A stretch of DNA of 64,000 nt from Desulfobacterales bacterium (GCA_034003325.1 JAVEYW010000004.1:62001-126000), one strand, 5' to 3'. Shown: positions 9,105-16,792, numbered from the stretch's first letter. Made by a program: numbers and translations. Notes: generated by a model not told the origin, from the sequence alone.

Positions 9105-9349
9105 GGTACGCGTGAGTTTGCCGCAGCTGGAATCTGATTTTTTTCAAGGCTGAAGCGGGCTATGGGTTGCATGCGATCGCCCTGCTGCGTTTAATAGCAG
9201 TGGATTTTTCAATACGCCTCTGTTATTGAGGCATATTTTGTAACTGGTTGGTTCATTTTTTGATACTGGGCTCATCGCATCTCTTTTTTTTGGGAAGGCT
9301 TCCGAGCAGCCATTCTCACTCACAATGGCGAAAGGTTTTCCCGCATCGA

Positions 9350-10534
9350 ATGAATAGTATGGTTTTGGTTACCGACGGTCACTGGCGAAAATCCCTTGCC
9401 GCGGTGCGCGGCCTCGGCCGAAAAGGGGTCGCCTGCGTCGTGGGAGAAACCACCCGTCTGGCAACCGCCGCCTTTTCCAAATACTGCCGCCGCCAAATCA
9501 CCTATTCATCACCGGTCTTTGCTTCGAGCGTGTTTATGGATGAGATGCGAACGCTGGTCGCCGGAAGTAATTTTCGAATGCTGCTCCCCATGGAAGATAC
9601 CACCGTGCGGTTGTTCGCCCAATTCCGGGACGACTTTTCACAGCGGTGCTTTCTACCGGTAAGTCCCGTTGAAAAGATCGATTTCGCCAACCGAAAAGAC
9701 CTTGTGCTTCAACTGGCGCGAAAAATGGGCATTCCGACGCCCAAAACCTGGCATATCACGGATCTTTCCCAATTGGCGCAAGTAAAAGATCACCTGCCCT
9801 ATCCCATGGTGGTAAAACCGCGGACCGGCGCGGGCGCTCTGGGCATTGCCTATCCCGAAACGCCTGCGGAGTTGTTGGAAACCTACCCCCTGATCCATCG
9901 ACGGTTTCCCTTTCCCATGATACAGGAAAAAATTCCCGCCATCGGCGCAGGCTATGGGGCCTCCTTTCTGATGGATGAAAAAGGAGATGTCAAGGCTTCC
10001 TTTGTTCACAAACGTCTTCGGGAATACCCGGTCACCGGCGGCGCTAGCACCCTGCGTGAAAGCGTTCGACACGATGGGATTCGGGAAATGGGGCAGACCC
10101 TTTTATCGGCGATGGGCTGGTTCGGTGTGGCCATGGTGGAGTTCAAAATCGACCCGAGAGACCATCAACCGAAATTAATGGAAGTAAACCCCAGGTTTTG
10201 GGGCTCGTTAGCGCTTTCCATCGCCGCCGGGGTAAACTTTCCCTATCTCCTCTATAAAATGGCCAAAGGGGAAAGATTTGCGCCTGTGGAAACCTATAGA
10301 ACAGGCATCAAATGCCGCTGGTTTCTGCCTGGGGATCTGCTCCATTTTATCTATAATCCCCAACGCAGAAAGTTGATGCCCGGATTTTTCAATTTTCGGG
10401 TGCCGAACACAACTTACGATATTCTGTCGCGGACGGATCCACTGCCAGCGCTGGGACGACTGTTAACCCCGCTGACCTTCCTGTACGACAGGGACATGAA
10501 GCAGCGACTGCGAACGAGACACCATGGCCGTTGA
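9350..10534 (+). CDS. ATP-grasp family protein
   Basis: About 394 residues. An ATP-grasp carboxylate-amine or carboxylate-thiol ligase-like protein, resembling the carbamoyl-phosphate-synthase-like group. It shows a preATP-grasp domain (VLVTDGHWRKSLAAVRGLG), the nucleotide-binding segment YPMVVKPRTGAGALGI, EKIPAIGAGYG, and the metal site MEVNPRFWGS near residue 283. The start is uncertain: the frame opens at 9248, but family-like sequence begins at MNSMVLVTDGHW (9350) and no strong ribosome site marks either. The end overlaps the deacetylase start by 11 nt. Such pairs occur in surface-glycan or exosortase-linked loci, where a peptide or amino-acid ligation role is presumed. The substrate is unknown. 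Confidence 0.8.
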   Translation: MNSMVLVTDGHWRKSLAAVRGLGRKGVACVVGETTRLATAAFSKYCRRQITYSSPVFASSVFMDEMRTLVAGSNFRMLLPMEDTTVRLFAQFRDDFSQRCFLPVSPVEKIDFANRKDLVLQLARKMGIPTPKTWHITDLSQLAQVKDHLPYPMVVKPRTGAGALGIAYPETPAELLETYPLIHRRFPFPMIQEKIPAIGAGYGASFLMDEKGDVKASFVHKRLREYPVTGGASTLRESVRHDGIREMGQTLLSAMGWFGVAMVEFKIDPRDHQPKLMEVNPRFWGSLALSIAAGVNFPYLLYKMAKGERFAPVETYRTGIKCRWFLPGDLLHFIYNPQRRKLMPGFFNFRVPNTTYDILSRTDPLPALGRLLTPLTFLYDRDMKQRLRTRHHGR

Positions 10535-11357
10535 AAATATTCTGACCGTCGATGTGGAGGATTGGTATCACATCTGCGGCGTCACCCATGTCCTACCCCG
10601 CCACCGCTGGCCGCAACTGGAAAGCCGCGTCAAAGCCAATACGCATAAAATTCTTGATATTCTGAATTGTTATCGAGTTCAGGCCACTTTTTTCGTTTTG
10701 GGCTATGTGGCGGAAAGGCACCCGGACTTAATTGCCGCCATTTCATCGCGCGGTCATGAAATCGCTTCTCACGGTTACAGCCATCGGCGCGTCTATACCA
10801 TGACGCCTGCGCAGTTTCGCGCGGATTTGCGAAAGTCCATCGCGATCATATCCGGTATCACCGGCACCCCCGTCTGCGGGTATCGTGCCCCGGAATGGTC
10901 CATTCGGGAAGATTCCAGATGGGCGCTTGACATTCTTCTGGAAGAGGGGATCACCTTTGATTCAAGCATGGCGCCGCTGCACATCATCGGGAATCCCAAA
11001 TATCGCAAAATTCCGCATTGGCTTTCACTTCGAAACGGCCGCATGCTGGAAGTTCCGCCCCTGGTCCTTCCCACCGGATGGATCAACTGGCCGGCAGGCG
11101 GCGGCTGGGGCCTGCGCACCCTGGCCTACCGCTGGATACGATCCCGAATTGAGAAGTTAAACCAAACGGGACAACCGGCTGTCATATTTATTCATCCGAG
11201 AGAATTTGATTTGCTGACGCCACGCCTTCGACTGCCGCGCATCAAAAACTTCGTCTTATTTGCCGGCGTTGAACCCACCCAAACCCGCCTTCAACGGCTC
11301 TTAAAGGATTTTCGGTTCACCCATCTGTCCCGCGCCGTTGGACAACTTCGCCTTTAG
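10524..11357 (+). CDS. Polysaccharide deacetylase family protein (NodB-like)
   Basis: 277 residues. Carbohydrate esterase family 4 fold, which removes N-acetyl groups from glycans with a metal held by Asp and two His. Visible motifs are TVDVEDWY at the start (catalytic/metal Asp), SHGYSHRRVY (HxxxH-type metal site) and GYRAPEWSI. The DVEDW start and overall layout match the deacetylases associated with exopolysaccharide/XrtA-type systems. No signal peptide is seen, so it may act on a cytoplasmic or lipid-linked sugar. It is co-translated with the ATP-grasp gene (11-nt overlap). The stop codon is the first edge of the right inverted-repeat arm. Confidence 0.85.
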   Translation: MAVENILTVDVEDWYHICGVTHVLPRHRWPQLESRVKANTHKILDILNCYRVQATFFVLGYVAERHPDLIAAISSRGHEIASHGYSHRRVYTMTPAQFRADLRKSIAIISGITGTPVCGYRAPEWSIREDSRWALDILLEEGITFDSSMAPLHIIGNPKYRKIPHWLSLRNGRMLEVPPLVLPTGWINWPAGGGWGLRTLAYRWIRSRIEKLNQTGQPAVIFIHPREFDLLTPRLRLPRIKNFVLFAGVEPTQTRLQRLLKDFRFTHLSRAVGQLRL

Positions 11358-11402
11358 CGTTCAAACAGTGCCGCAGCCTCCAACCGATCCCCCTCAAGGC
11401 CT
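11357..11402 (-). repeat. Right arm of inverted repeat flanking ATP-grasp/deacetylase pair
   Basis: Reverse-complement match (42 of 46 bp) to 9059-9104. It starts on the last base of the deacetylase stop codon, so the two arms bracket the two-gene unit closely. Confidence 0.8.
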
Positions 11403-11453
11403 TCACTCCCGGGCTGTCCATTTCTACATGCGATTGCCCTGGCAGGCGACCCC

Positions 11454-11876
11454 CTACCCCTTTGCCGCGCTTGAACAGGCCTCGTCCAGCCGTGTTTCAA
11501 TATATCGAATCAAGGCGTCATCCTTTTTTTCGAAATCAAAGCACACGGCATCCTCGCCCAGCAGCCCCTCGGGTACCTCATCGCCCCTTTCTTCCGGATC
11601 TGAAATCATTTCACCATAAAAACAGACGGATAACCATCGGGGCGTGTCTTCAATCACATCCACCATCACAAAAAGATCTTTTTGCTTCTGATTGGCATGC
11701 GCGGCTCTGAGCGAATAGGTAACACCGGGACGGGGGACAAAGCTGAGCGTGACGCCCTCTTTTTTTCCCAGGTATTCCTTGAAATGCACAAAGACCTCTT
11801 TGTTTTTTTCGGGAGTATCATTCCATTCCTCGATAAATAAGGCTAAATTTCGATCCATTTCTTTTTGCTCGTCCAA
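11454..11876 (-). CDS. Hypothetical cytoplasmic protein
   Basis: 140 residues, acidic, with no signal peptide or membrane segment. I do not recognise a characterised family. Features are a helical start (NLALFIEEWNDTPEKNKEVFVHFKEYLG), a central beta-rich part (TYSLRAAHANQKQKDLFVMVDVIEDTPRWLSVCFYGEMI) and an acidic loop before a C-terminal helix. Sequence composition and codon use look like a real gene. ATGs at 11876 and 11855 both fit. The gene stands alone, facing the deacetylase gene, so context gives no role. Confidence 0.6.
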   Translation of the reverse strand: MDEQKEMDRNLALFIEEWNDTPEKNKEVFVHFKEYLGKKEGVTLSFVPRPGVTYSLRAAHANQKQKDLFVMVDVIEDTPRWLSVCFYGEMISDPEERGDEVPEGLLGEDAVCFDFEKKDDALIRYIETRLDEACSSAAKG

Positions 11877-11938
11877 TGCGATGGGTCCTTTCTTTATGAA
11901 AAACTATATGAGTTTCATATGGTAAGCTCTCACTGGTC

Positions 11939-12127
11939 TTATGATTCGCCTCTTTTGATGACCTTTAGATGAATGCCGTTTTCAACCGGGTCGTGGGAAA
12001 GGATCTGCCCGCCGTTACGGCCAATGATTCGCCTTACCCCTTCATATTGATCCGTTGAAAGAATACACTCGAATGATTCCCCGATAGATGATGACTGAAG
12101 ACATAACCTTACGTCTCGGTAAGCCCT
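11939..12127 (-). pseudogene. Possible TusA-like C-terminal remnant without a start codon
   Basis: A 62-codon stop-to-stop frame with protein-like content: SFECILSTDQYEGVRRIIGR, then NGGQILSHDPVENGIHLKVIKRGES. The pattern (xVxVDxxxxxxNVxRxxxxxGG, then H or Y, xLKVxKR) resembles the C-terminal half of TusA/YedF-like sulfur-carrier proteins. There is no ATG, GTG or TTG before the conserved part, and the N-terminal Cys motif of the family is missing. It is best read as a decayed fragment. It is the only coding-like content in the 11877-12334 gap. Confidence 0.35.
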
Positions 12128-12235
12128 TCAGCAATCCCCTCGGTAATCCGCTAACTCCCGGCCATTTTTCAGGAGCGATACAAGGGGTGATCCGTTTATG
12201 TGTGCCAATCCGTCACCAATGCCGGCAACGCCGGA

Positions 12236-12311
12236 AATAAAAAAAATGAAACGGCCCGATATTCCTTGCTGCTGCGGGTATGCTTTCGATAAAAGCGTCG
12301 CGGCTCGGGCC
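12236..12311 (-). terminator. Probable rho-independent terminator after metF
   Basis: Reading the minus strand, GGCCCGA (12311-12305) pairs with TCGGGCC (12259-12253) around an internally structured loop, and a T-rich run (12248-12235) follows. It lies 24 nt past the metF stop. Confidence 0.55.
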
Positions 12312-12334
12312 TTTGTCCCGCCTTATTTCCCAGA

Positions 12335-13210
12335 TTAAAGCAACTTTTCTTGTTTCAGGCGCCTGATGATCTCCGTCGTGGACTTACTTCGGTCCATGGT
12401 ATAAAAATGAAGGCCGTCAACGCCTTTTTCCAGCAGTCCCCTGCATTGCTCGACTGCAAAATCGATCCCTAAATTCAGCACCGCGTCTTTATCCTCCGGA
12501 TTCACGGCATCCAGTTTCCGTTGCAAGTCGTCCGTGATGGTCGAACCGCAAACTTCGGATAGCATTTGGGTCATCTTAACCGTGTAGACCGGCATAATGC
12601 CCGGTATAATGGGAACATTGATCCCCATCGCACGACACCTGTCAACAAAATTCAGAAAATAATCGTTCCCATAAAAATACTGCGCCACCACATATTCCGC
12701 CCCATTATCAACCTTCAGTTTCAAAAACTCGAGGTCTTTATCGAGACTCACCGCGTCGACGTGTCCTTCCGGATATCCGGCGCACCCCAGCGTAAAGTCA
12801 TAGCGCTCTTTGATAAACGCGATCATATCCGCCGCATAGTGAAAGGCATCGGGATGGGCCACAAAATCATCCCCTTTGGGTTGATCACCCCGAATCACAA
12901 AAATGGTTTCAATCCCCAGGGCTTTGTAGCGGTCCAGCACCTCGGTAATTTCTCGGGGACTAAGCCCATATCCCGCAATATACGCCACCGTTGGCAGCTG
13001 CTTTTCGTGCACCAGTTGTTTGACGGCCTGAAAAGAGCCGTCCCGGGTGGATCCGCCGGCCCCGAATGTTACGGACATATAATCAGGCGACATCTGCGCC
13101 AATTGATCTACCACTTTTCCAAAAGTATTCGCCGCATTATCATTCCTGGGCGGAAAAAATTCCATGGAAATAACCGGTCGATCCTGCTGATATAATTGTG
13201 TAACCCGCAT
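12335..13210 (-). CDS. metF: 5,10-methylenetetrahydrofolate reductase
   Basis: 291 residues, normal length for MetF. It catalyses the flavin-dependent reduction of methylene- to methyl-tetrahydrofolate, feeding methionine synthesis or, in acetyl-CoA-pathway anaerobes, the methyl branch. Motifs seen: SMEFFPPRND (catalytic Glu), SVTFGAGGSTRDG, IFVIRGDQPKGD, LGCAGYPEGH, AQYFYGNDYF, PGIMPV, and LHFYTMDRS at the C-terminus. ATG at 13210 is preceded by GGAGG. It is monocistronic here, with a terminator just downstream. It is more likely a core gene than part of the lipid cluster, though it could supply methyl groups for B12-type chemistry indirectly. Confidence 0.95.
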   Translation of the reverse strand: MRVTQLYQQDRPVISMEFFPPRNDNAANTFGKVVDQLAQMSPDYMSVTFGAGGSTRDGSFQAVKQLVHEKQLPTVAYIAGYGLSPREITEVLDRYKALGIETIFVIRGDQPKGDDFVAHPDAFHYAADMIAFIKERYDFTLGCAGYPEGHVDAVSLDKDLEFLKLKVDNGAEYVVAQYFYGNDYFLNFVDRCRAMGINVPIIPGIMPVYTVKMTQMLSEVCGSTITDDLQRKLDAVNPEDKDAVLNLGIDFAVEQCRGLLEKGVDGLHFYTMDRSKSTTEIIRRLKQEKLL

Positions 13211-13718
13211 AACTTAATTTCCTCCGTATTCACTCAGAACTAAACAGTCAAAAGTTTTTAGGCCTTCAAGCGGCCTCTTTAAGCTGCACGGTCTGTGATG
13301 ACCAGCGCTTGCTTTAAATTATTCGATACATCGCGTTATGCTTGAACATTCGAAAATAATGGCAGAATTTATGCTGAATGGCACCCCTTACCATTTCCTT
13401 CGACAGCGCAATCATTGAAAGAATATATTCGCATCCACCAAGTGTGCCGCTGTTGAACGGCTTCAGCATGCTCGATAACCATCAATCCCTGAATTCAATG
13501 AAACCCGCAAGTTCCGTAGAATCTTTTCTTCATTTCAGCCTGATCACTTCTGTTAACGCTTCGTGGCTCAACTCTTTCTTGGTTCTCACACGACAGAAGG
13601 AAAAGACCTTTCCCGGCAAATCATCATCCATATCTGCTTCTCTTCTTCTGTTGCCTCCCCCGTTATGTTCCGGAACACACTTTACACCCACGCGATTGTA
13701 TTATCAAGACCACCATCC
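13211..13718. other. Gene-poor spacer
   Basis: Between metF and the dispersed repeat there is no convincing gene. A 145-codon plus-strand frame crosses it but has low-complexity Ser/Pro content, no ribosome site and runs through the repeat. No riboswitch or promoter stands out by eye. Confidence 0.5.
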
Positions 13719-13822
13719 TAATCCGGCAAAGCCGGATGCTGGTATGCTGGGATGCATAAAAGCCATCTTTCACCTTCGGCGAATATACACGCAAAAGCGT
13801 GCATGTTTCTGGTAAAAGGGCT
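13719..13822 (+). repeat. Third copy of the ~115-bp dispersed repeat
   Basis: Begins TAATCCGGCAAAGCCGGATG and ends GCGTGCATGTTTCTGGTAAA, nearly identical to 710-820 but lacking one 10-bp GCTGGGATGC unit. It sits just downstream of the acyl-CoA dehydrogenase stop. Confidence 0.85.
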
Positions 13823-13863
13823 AAACAACCGCCGGTGGCCTTGAAGAAAATTCCCGATTCTCC

Positions 13864-15045
13864 CTATGCAAGATTTCGAAAGTCACTGGGGACATGAAGT
13901 CGTTTACGGTTGGCTTTCTTAATTCCGAAGGCATCATCCGCGATAAGAACGCGCATGATGTTGGCGGTTCCTTCGCCGATCTGATACAGTTTGGCATCCC
14001 GATAGTATTTTTCGACGGGCAGCTCCAGGGAATATCCCATGCCGCCATGAATTTCCATTGCCAAGCCGGCAGCCTTTACCACGGCTTCTCCTGCAAAGAA
14101 CTTTGCAATGGCGACTTCGCGGGTAAAGGGCAGGTCCTGATCGTTCAGCCACGCGGCTCGCCTCACCAGCAGCCTTGCCGCCTCAGTTTGGGAAACCATA
14201 TCCGCAATCAACCCTTTGATCAGTTGGAATTCCGCAATCGGCCGGCCGAACTGATTTCGGGCGGTCGCATAGGCTACGGAACAATCAATGCAGGCCTGAG
14301 CCAAGCCAACGGCACCACTGGAAACGCTGATACGTCCTCGGTCCAGTGCGCTCATGGCCACCTTAAAGCCACCGCCCCACTCACCGATCAGGTTTTCCTT
14401 GGGAGCCTTGACATTCTTGAGGGTAATCTCAGCGATCGGAGATGATTTATCACCCAGTTTCGCTGTTTCCCGGGTGGTCCATCCCGGCTGATCGGTGTCC
14501 ACGATAACGCCGCATATGCCTTTGTGCTTAAGATCCATATCATGGGTGGCAAAGAGAACGGCAACATCGGCTACCGTGCCGTTGGAAATCCATGTTTTGG
14601 AACCATTCAGTAAAAAGTGATCCCCTCTGTCTTCAATGGTCGTTTCCATAGCCGCCAAGTCCGACCCGGCATTGGGCTCTGAAAAACAAACACACCCGAG
14701 TTTTTTGGCAAGAACAAGGTCTTCCACGTATTTGGCTTTTGCTTCCGGGGTGCCCCATTCCATAATGGTATAGGGGCCCGTCAAGCCTTGCAGATTGAAC
14801 AAGGAACGCAACCCGGAGTCAACCCTTGAAATTTCTTCACACACCACCGAATGCGCCAAAAACCCCAAATCGGTTCCCCCGTACTCGGGGGGAAACGCAC
14901 AGCCGAAAAACCCCAGCGCTCCCATTTGGGATACGATATCCCGTTTAAAACAATCTTCATCTCTTCTGGGAAGCACCACTTTAGTGGCAAACTTTCGGGC
15001 TTCTTTCTCAACGGCTTGTACTTCTTTGGTCAATGCAAAGTTCAT
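13864..15045 (-). CDS. Acyl-CoA dehydrogenase
   Basis: 393 residues, a typical FAD-dependent acyl-CoA dehydrogenase that forms a 2,3-enoyl-CoA and passes electrons to ETF. Motifs: CFSEPNAGSD and KTWISNGTVAD (FAD/substrate site), DRGRISVSSGAVG, ARNQFGRPI, and MEIHGGMGYSLELPVEKYYRDAK with EGTANI, where the Glu is in the usual place of the catalytic base. The N-terminal half (GLRSLFNLQGLTGPYTIMEWGTPEAK) recalls the glutaryl-CoA dehydrogenase branch, but the substrate cannot be assigned. ATG at 15045 follows GAGG by 7 nt. No ETF or beta-oxidation partner is adjacent. Confidence 0.9.
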   Translation of the reverse strand: MNFALTKEVQAVEKEARKFATKVVLPRRDEDCFKRDIVSQMGALGFFGCAFPPEYGGTDLGFLAHSVVCEEISRVDSGLRSLFNLQGLTGPYTIMEWGTPEAKAKYVEDLVLAKKLGCVCFSEPNAGSDLAAMETTIEDRGDHFLLNGSKTWISNGTVADVAVLFATHDMDLKHKGICGVIVDTDQPGWTTRETAKLGDKSSPIAEITLKNVKAPKENLIGEWGGGFKVAMSALDRGRISVSSGAVGLAQACIDCSVAYATARNQFGRPIAEFQLIKGLIADMVSQTEAARLLVRRAAWLNDQDLPFTREVAIAKFFAGEAVVKAAGLAMEIHGGMGYSLELPVEKYYRDAKLYQIGEGTANIMRVLIADDAFGIKKANRKRLHVPSDFRNLA

Positions 15046-15073
15046 AATTTACCTCTTTTAATAGTAGGCCATT

Positions 15074-15120
15074 TCGATAACCCCTTTATCGGAAACCTGC
15101 ACGAAAAAGTGTGTATCCGT
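15074..15120 (-). repeat. Degraded inverted fragment of the dispersed repeat
   Basis: The reverse complement, GGATACACACTTTTTCGTGC then AGGTTTCCGATAAAGGG, matches the tail of the repeat at 671-709 with several changes. It lies in front of the acyl-CoA dehydrogenase gene. Confidence 0.5.
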
Positions 15121-15171
15121 AGATAGCCCAAAACCATATTTGTTTCAATTTTTATGCGCATGCGATCCGCT

Positions 15172-15333
15172 TTAACTTCTCTCGGCCAGGGTGGTCTTAC
15201 TGACCCCCGGCAACAAATACTTCCCCATGGACAGGCGAGACACGCACTCGCCACATTCAAGATACGACCAATCGTTTTTCCGGTAAATAGGGCGTAATAA
15301 GATAGAATTACAAAGCATACAGGGAGAAGCCAC
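15172..15333 (-). pseudogene. 53-codon in-frame deletion copy of the zinc-ribbon methyltransferase gene
   Basis: GTG at 15333 to TAA at 15172. The first 30 codons match the start of the methyltransferase gene at 16793-17629 with two amino-acid changes and keep all four zinc-ribbon cysteines (C5, C8, C27, C30). The rest matches that protein's last ~21 residues (RLSMGKYLLPGVSKTTLAER). About 680 bp of the middle, including the whole SAM-binding domain, is missing, and the join is in frame. The upstream ribosome-binding sequence AAGGTGACTGACA is also kept. It is most likely a decayed duplicate, but it could still be translated as a zinc-ribbon micro-protein. Confidence 0.75.
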
Positions 15334-15365
15334 TGTCAGTCACCTTTATAGCTGTTGCTTGTAAC

Positions 15366-15656
15366 TCATTCATCAAACAAAATTGAAATGTTTCGTGCGC
15401 CGTGCAACACACGCTCAATGCGGATATTTTCCGAACTTACAGTGTAAAAAATCAAGTAATGCCCAAAGGGCATCATGCGAAGGCCTTCGCCAAGCTCTGG
15501 GCGTAGGGGAGCGGCTTCCGGCATAACCGTTATCTTGAGGCACAGCTCCCGAATTTCTCGGATAAAAGAAACAGCGCGGGCCGGATTGTCGCGGGCGATA
15601 TAATCGCCAATCTCTTCAATATCGAATTCGGCGAGTGGAGAAAAAACACATCGCAT
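15366..15656 (-). CDS. parE: ParE/RelE-family toxin
   Basis: 96 residues. Type II toxin of the RelE/ParE superfamily: FSPLAEFDIEEIGDYIARDNP is the classic ParE opening (helical hairpin), followed by RPELGEGLRMMPFGHYLIFY and the C-terminal IRIERVLHGARNI. ParE-type toxins poison DNA gyrase; RelE-type toxins cleave mRNA. This sequence is nearer ParE. It starts 8 nt after the antitoxin stop, the usual antitoxin-first order. It is part of the variable patch between the two methyltransferase copies. Confidence 0.88.
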   Translation of the reverse strand: MRCVFSPLAEFDIEEIGDYIARDNPARAVSFIREIRELCLKITVMPEAAPLRPELGEGLRMMPFGHYLIFYTVSSENIRIERVLHGARNISILFDE

Positions 15657-15664
15657 GAGTGGCC

Positions 15665-15925
15665 TCAGGGCTCACTTGTAAGTTTTCTATATTTTGCGTC
15701 AAGCCGATTAAAAACCTTATCAGCCGAAATGCCTGTGCCGCTATCCCTGCCTTCTTGAAGTTGCTGACGAAGGTTTTTAAGTTGCGTTGCTCGCAGTTCT
15801 TCATGCTCCTCGAACAGCCGCAAGGCGTCGCGGACGACCTCGCTTGCGCTGCTATATCGTCCGCTTTCAATTTTCTGTTTTATAAGGTTCTCAAAATGAG
15901 GACCTATTGCGTAACTGGATGGCAT
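15665..15925 (-). CDS. parD: ParD-family antitoxin
   Basis: 86 residues from the ATG at 15925, chosen because GGAGG lies 8 nt before it (a TTG two codons upstream is the alternative). The N-terminal ribbon-helix-helix part, FENLIKQKIESGRYSSASEVVRDALRLFEE, is diagnostic of ParD/CopG-type DNA-binding antitoxins. The C-terminal helix region neutralises the toxin. It is expected to repress its own operon; a perfect palindrome over a TATAAT box lies just upstream at 15958-15976. Confidence 0.88.
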   Translation of the reverse strand: MPSSYAIGPHFENLIKQKIESGRYSSASEVVRDALRLFEEHEELRATQLKNLRQQLQEGRDSGTGISADKVFNRLDAKYRKLTSEP

Positions 15926-15957
15926 AACCAACCCCTCCCCTTTTTTTATCCATTTTT

Positions 15958-15976
15958 ATTATATGTTGATAACATA
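15958..15976 (-). promoter_or_regulatory. parDE -10 box with overlapping palindromic operator
   Basis: TATAAT on the minus strand (15963-15958) overlaps the perfect inverted repeat TATGTTGATAACATA (15962-15976). This layout fits autorepression by a ribbon-helix-helix antitoxin. No good -35 hexamer is visible. Confidence 0.55.
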
Positions 15977-16044
15977 AAAGGGGCGTAGTTTCAAGCAAAC
16001 GCAGCACGGCCACTAGGTTGTTTACGGTCCGCCTGACCCCCGCC

Positions 16045-16068
16045 CGTTAATCCGGCCGGGGGTTTTTT
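16045..16068 (+). repeat. Direct repeat flanking higBA, left copy
   Basis: 24 bp (CGTTAATCCGG...GGTTTTTT) identical to 16743-16766. It ends 4 bp before the higA stop codon. With a CCCCCG just before it, the left copy could also fold as a terminator-like hairpin on the plus strand. Confidence 0.85.
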
Positions 16069-16072
16069 ATTG

Positions 16073-16390
16073 TCAAAGCGTTGCCCCATGGCCGCACCCG
16101 GAATTCTTTGGGAAAATCGGGATAATTTTTGGACGTTTACTTTTCTTGGCGTGCCATAAGTCATAAGCCGTTTGCATATTCATCCACGATTCCGCAGATC
16201 CTCCGAGTGCAGCCGCCAACCTGAGCGCCATGTCCGCGCTTACGCCGGCTTTGCGGTTGAGAATCCGCGATAGAGTTACGCGGGAAACACCAATCCGTTG
16301 AGCGAAATCAGTGATAGTTATGTTTCCATCTAAAAACACACCGTCCCTTAGCACTTCGCCGGGGTGCGGCGGGTTAAACATATCTCCCAT
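16073..16390 (-). CDS. higA: HigA-family antitoxin (XRE-type HTH)
   Basis: 105 residues. MFNPPHPGEVLRDGVF followed by ITITDFAQRIGVSRVTLSRILNRKAGVSADMALRLAAALGGSAESWMNMQTAYDL is the standard HigA/VapI helix-turn-helix antitoxin. It binds DNA and neutralises HigB. It begins 9 nt after the toxin gene ends, the inverted toxin-first order typical of higBA. The C-terminal ~25 residues (Lys/Pro-rich) are not conserved. Confidence 0.9.
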   Translation of the reverse strand: MGDMFNPPHPGEVLRDGVFLDGNITITDFAQRIGVSRVTLSRILNRKAGVSADMALRLAAALGGSAESWMNMQTAYDLWHAKKSKRPKIIPIFPKNSGCGHGATL

Positions 16391-16399
16391 GGTGGCCTC

Positions 16400-16684
16400 C
16401 TAATGATAATCCATATAATCTACCAGGCAGGCGTCTGCCCCATCAAACGTGAAAACAAGCCGCCAATTTTTATCTACCCATACAGCCCAATATCCCGATA
16501 AATCCCCTTTTAAACCGTGCAGCCGCCAGCCAGGAAGCGCCATGTCGTTTGGTGATATTGCGCTGTCGAGTTTTGCAAGCTGCAAACGCAACCTATTTGC
16601 GTGAATGGGCTGTATTCCGGCTTTCGAGCCTGTTTTGAAAAATTGTTCCACGCCTTTATGCTGGAAGCTCTTTATTATACGCAC
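16400..16684 (-). CDS. higB: HigB-family toxin
   Basis: 94 residues. RelE-like ribosome-dependent mRNase family: IIKSFQHKGVEQFFKTGSKAG, MALPGWRLHGLKGDLSGYWAVWVDKNWRLVFTF and DYMDYH match HigB over its full length. The GTG at 16684 gives the normal length. The frame is open back to a GTG at 16738 without family match. A TTGACA-17-TACACT promoter-like pair (minus strand, about 16713-16685) abuts the chosen start, so the true start or leader is uncertain. Confidence 0.88.
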   Translation of the reverse strand: MRIIKSFQHKGVEQFFKTGSKAGIQPIHANRLRLQLAKLDSAISPNDMALPGWRLHGLKGDLSGYWAVWVDKNWRLVFTFDGADACLVDYMDYH

Positions 16685-16742
16685 AGTGTAAAGACCTGCT
16701 TTACATTTGTCAACTCGCTTTATCCCTCTTCCCCACACCGCT

Positions 16743-16766
16743 CGTTAATCCGGCCGGGGGTTTTTT
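16743..16766 (+). repeat. Direct repeat flanking higBA, right copy
   Basis: Identical 24 bp to 16045-16068, and both are followed within 2 bp by GTCAA. The two repeats bracket a roughly 670-bp unit holding only higBA. Confidence 0.85.
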
Positions 16767-16792
16767 GTCAAGCATAGCCATGTCTTTCAATT

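Noticed and set aside
8932..9349. Transposase remnant next to the inverted repeats
   Set aside because: No frame of useful length or transposase motif was found between the arms other than the ATP-grasp and deacetylase genes.
13378..13815. 145-codon plus-strand frame
   Set aside because: Ser/Pro/Leu-rich without protein pattern, no ribosome site, and it runs through the dispersed repeat.
16045..16068. Integron attC site flanking higBA
   Set aside because: The repeat reads GTTAATC, not the GTTRRRY core, and no paired RYYYAAC arm or integrase is seen.
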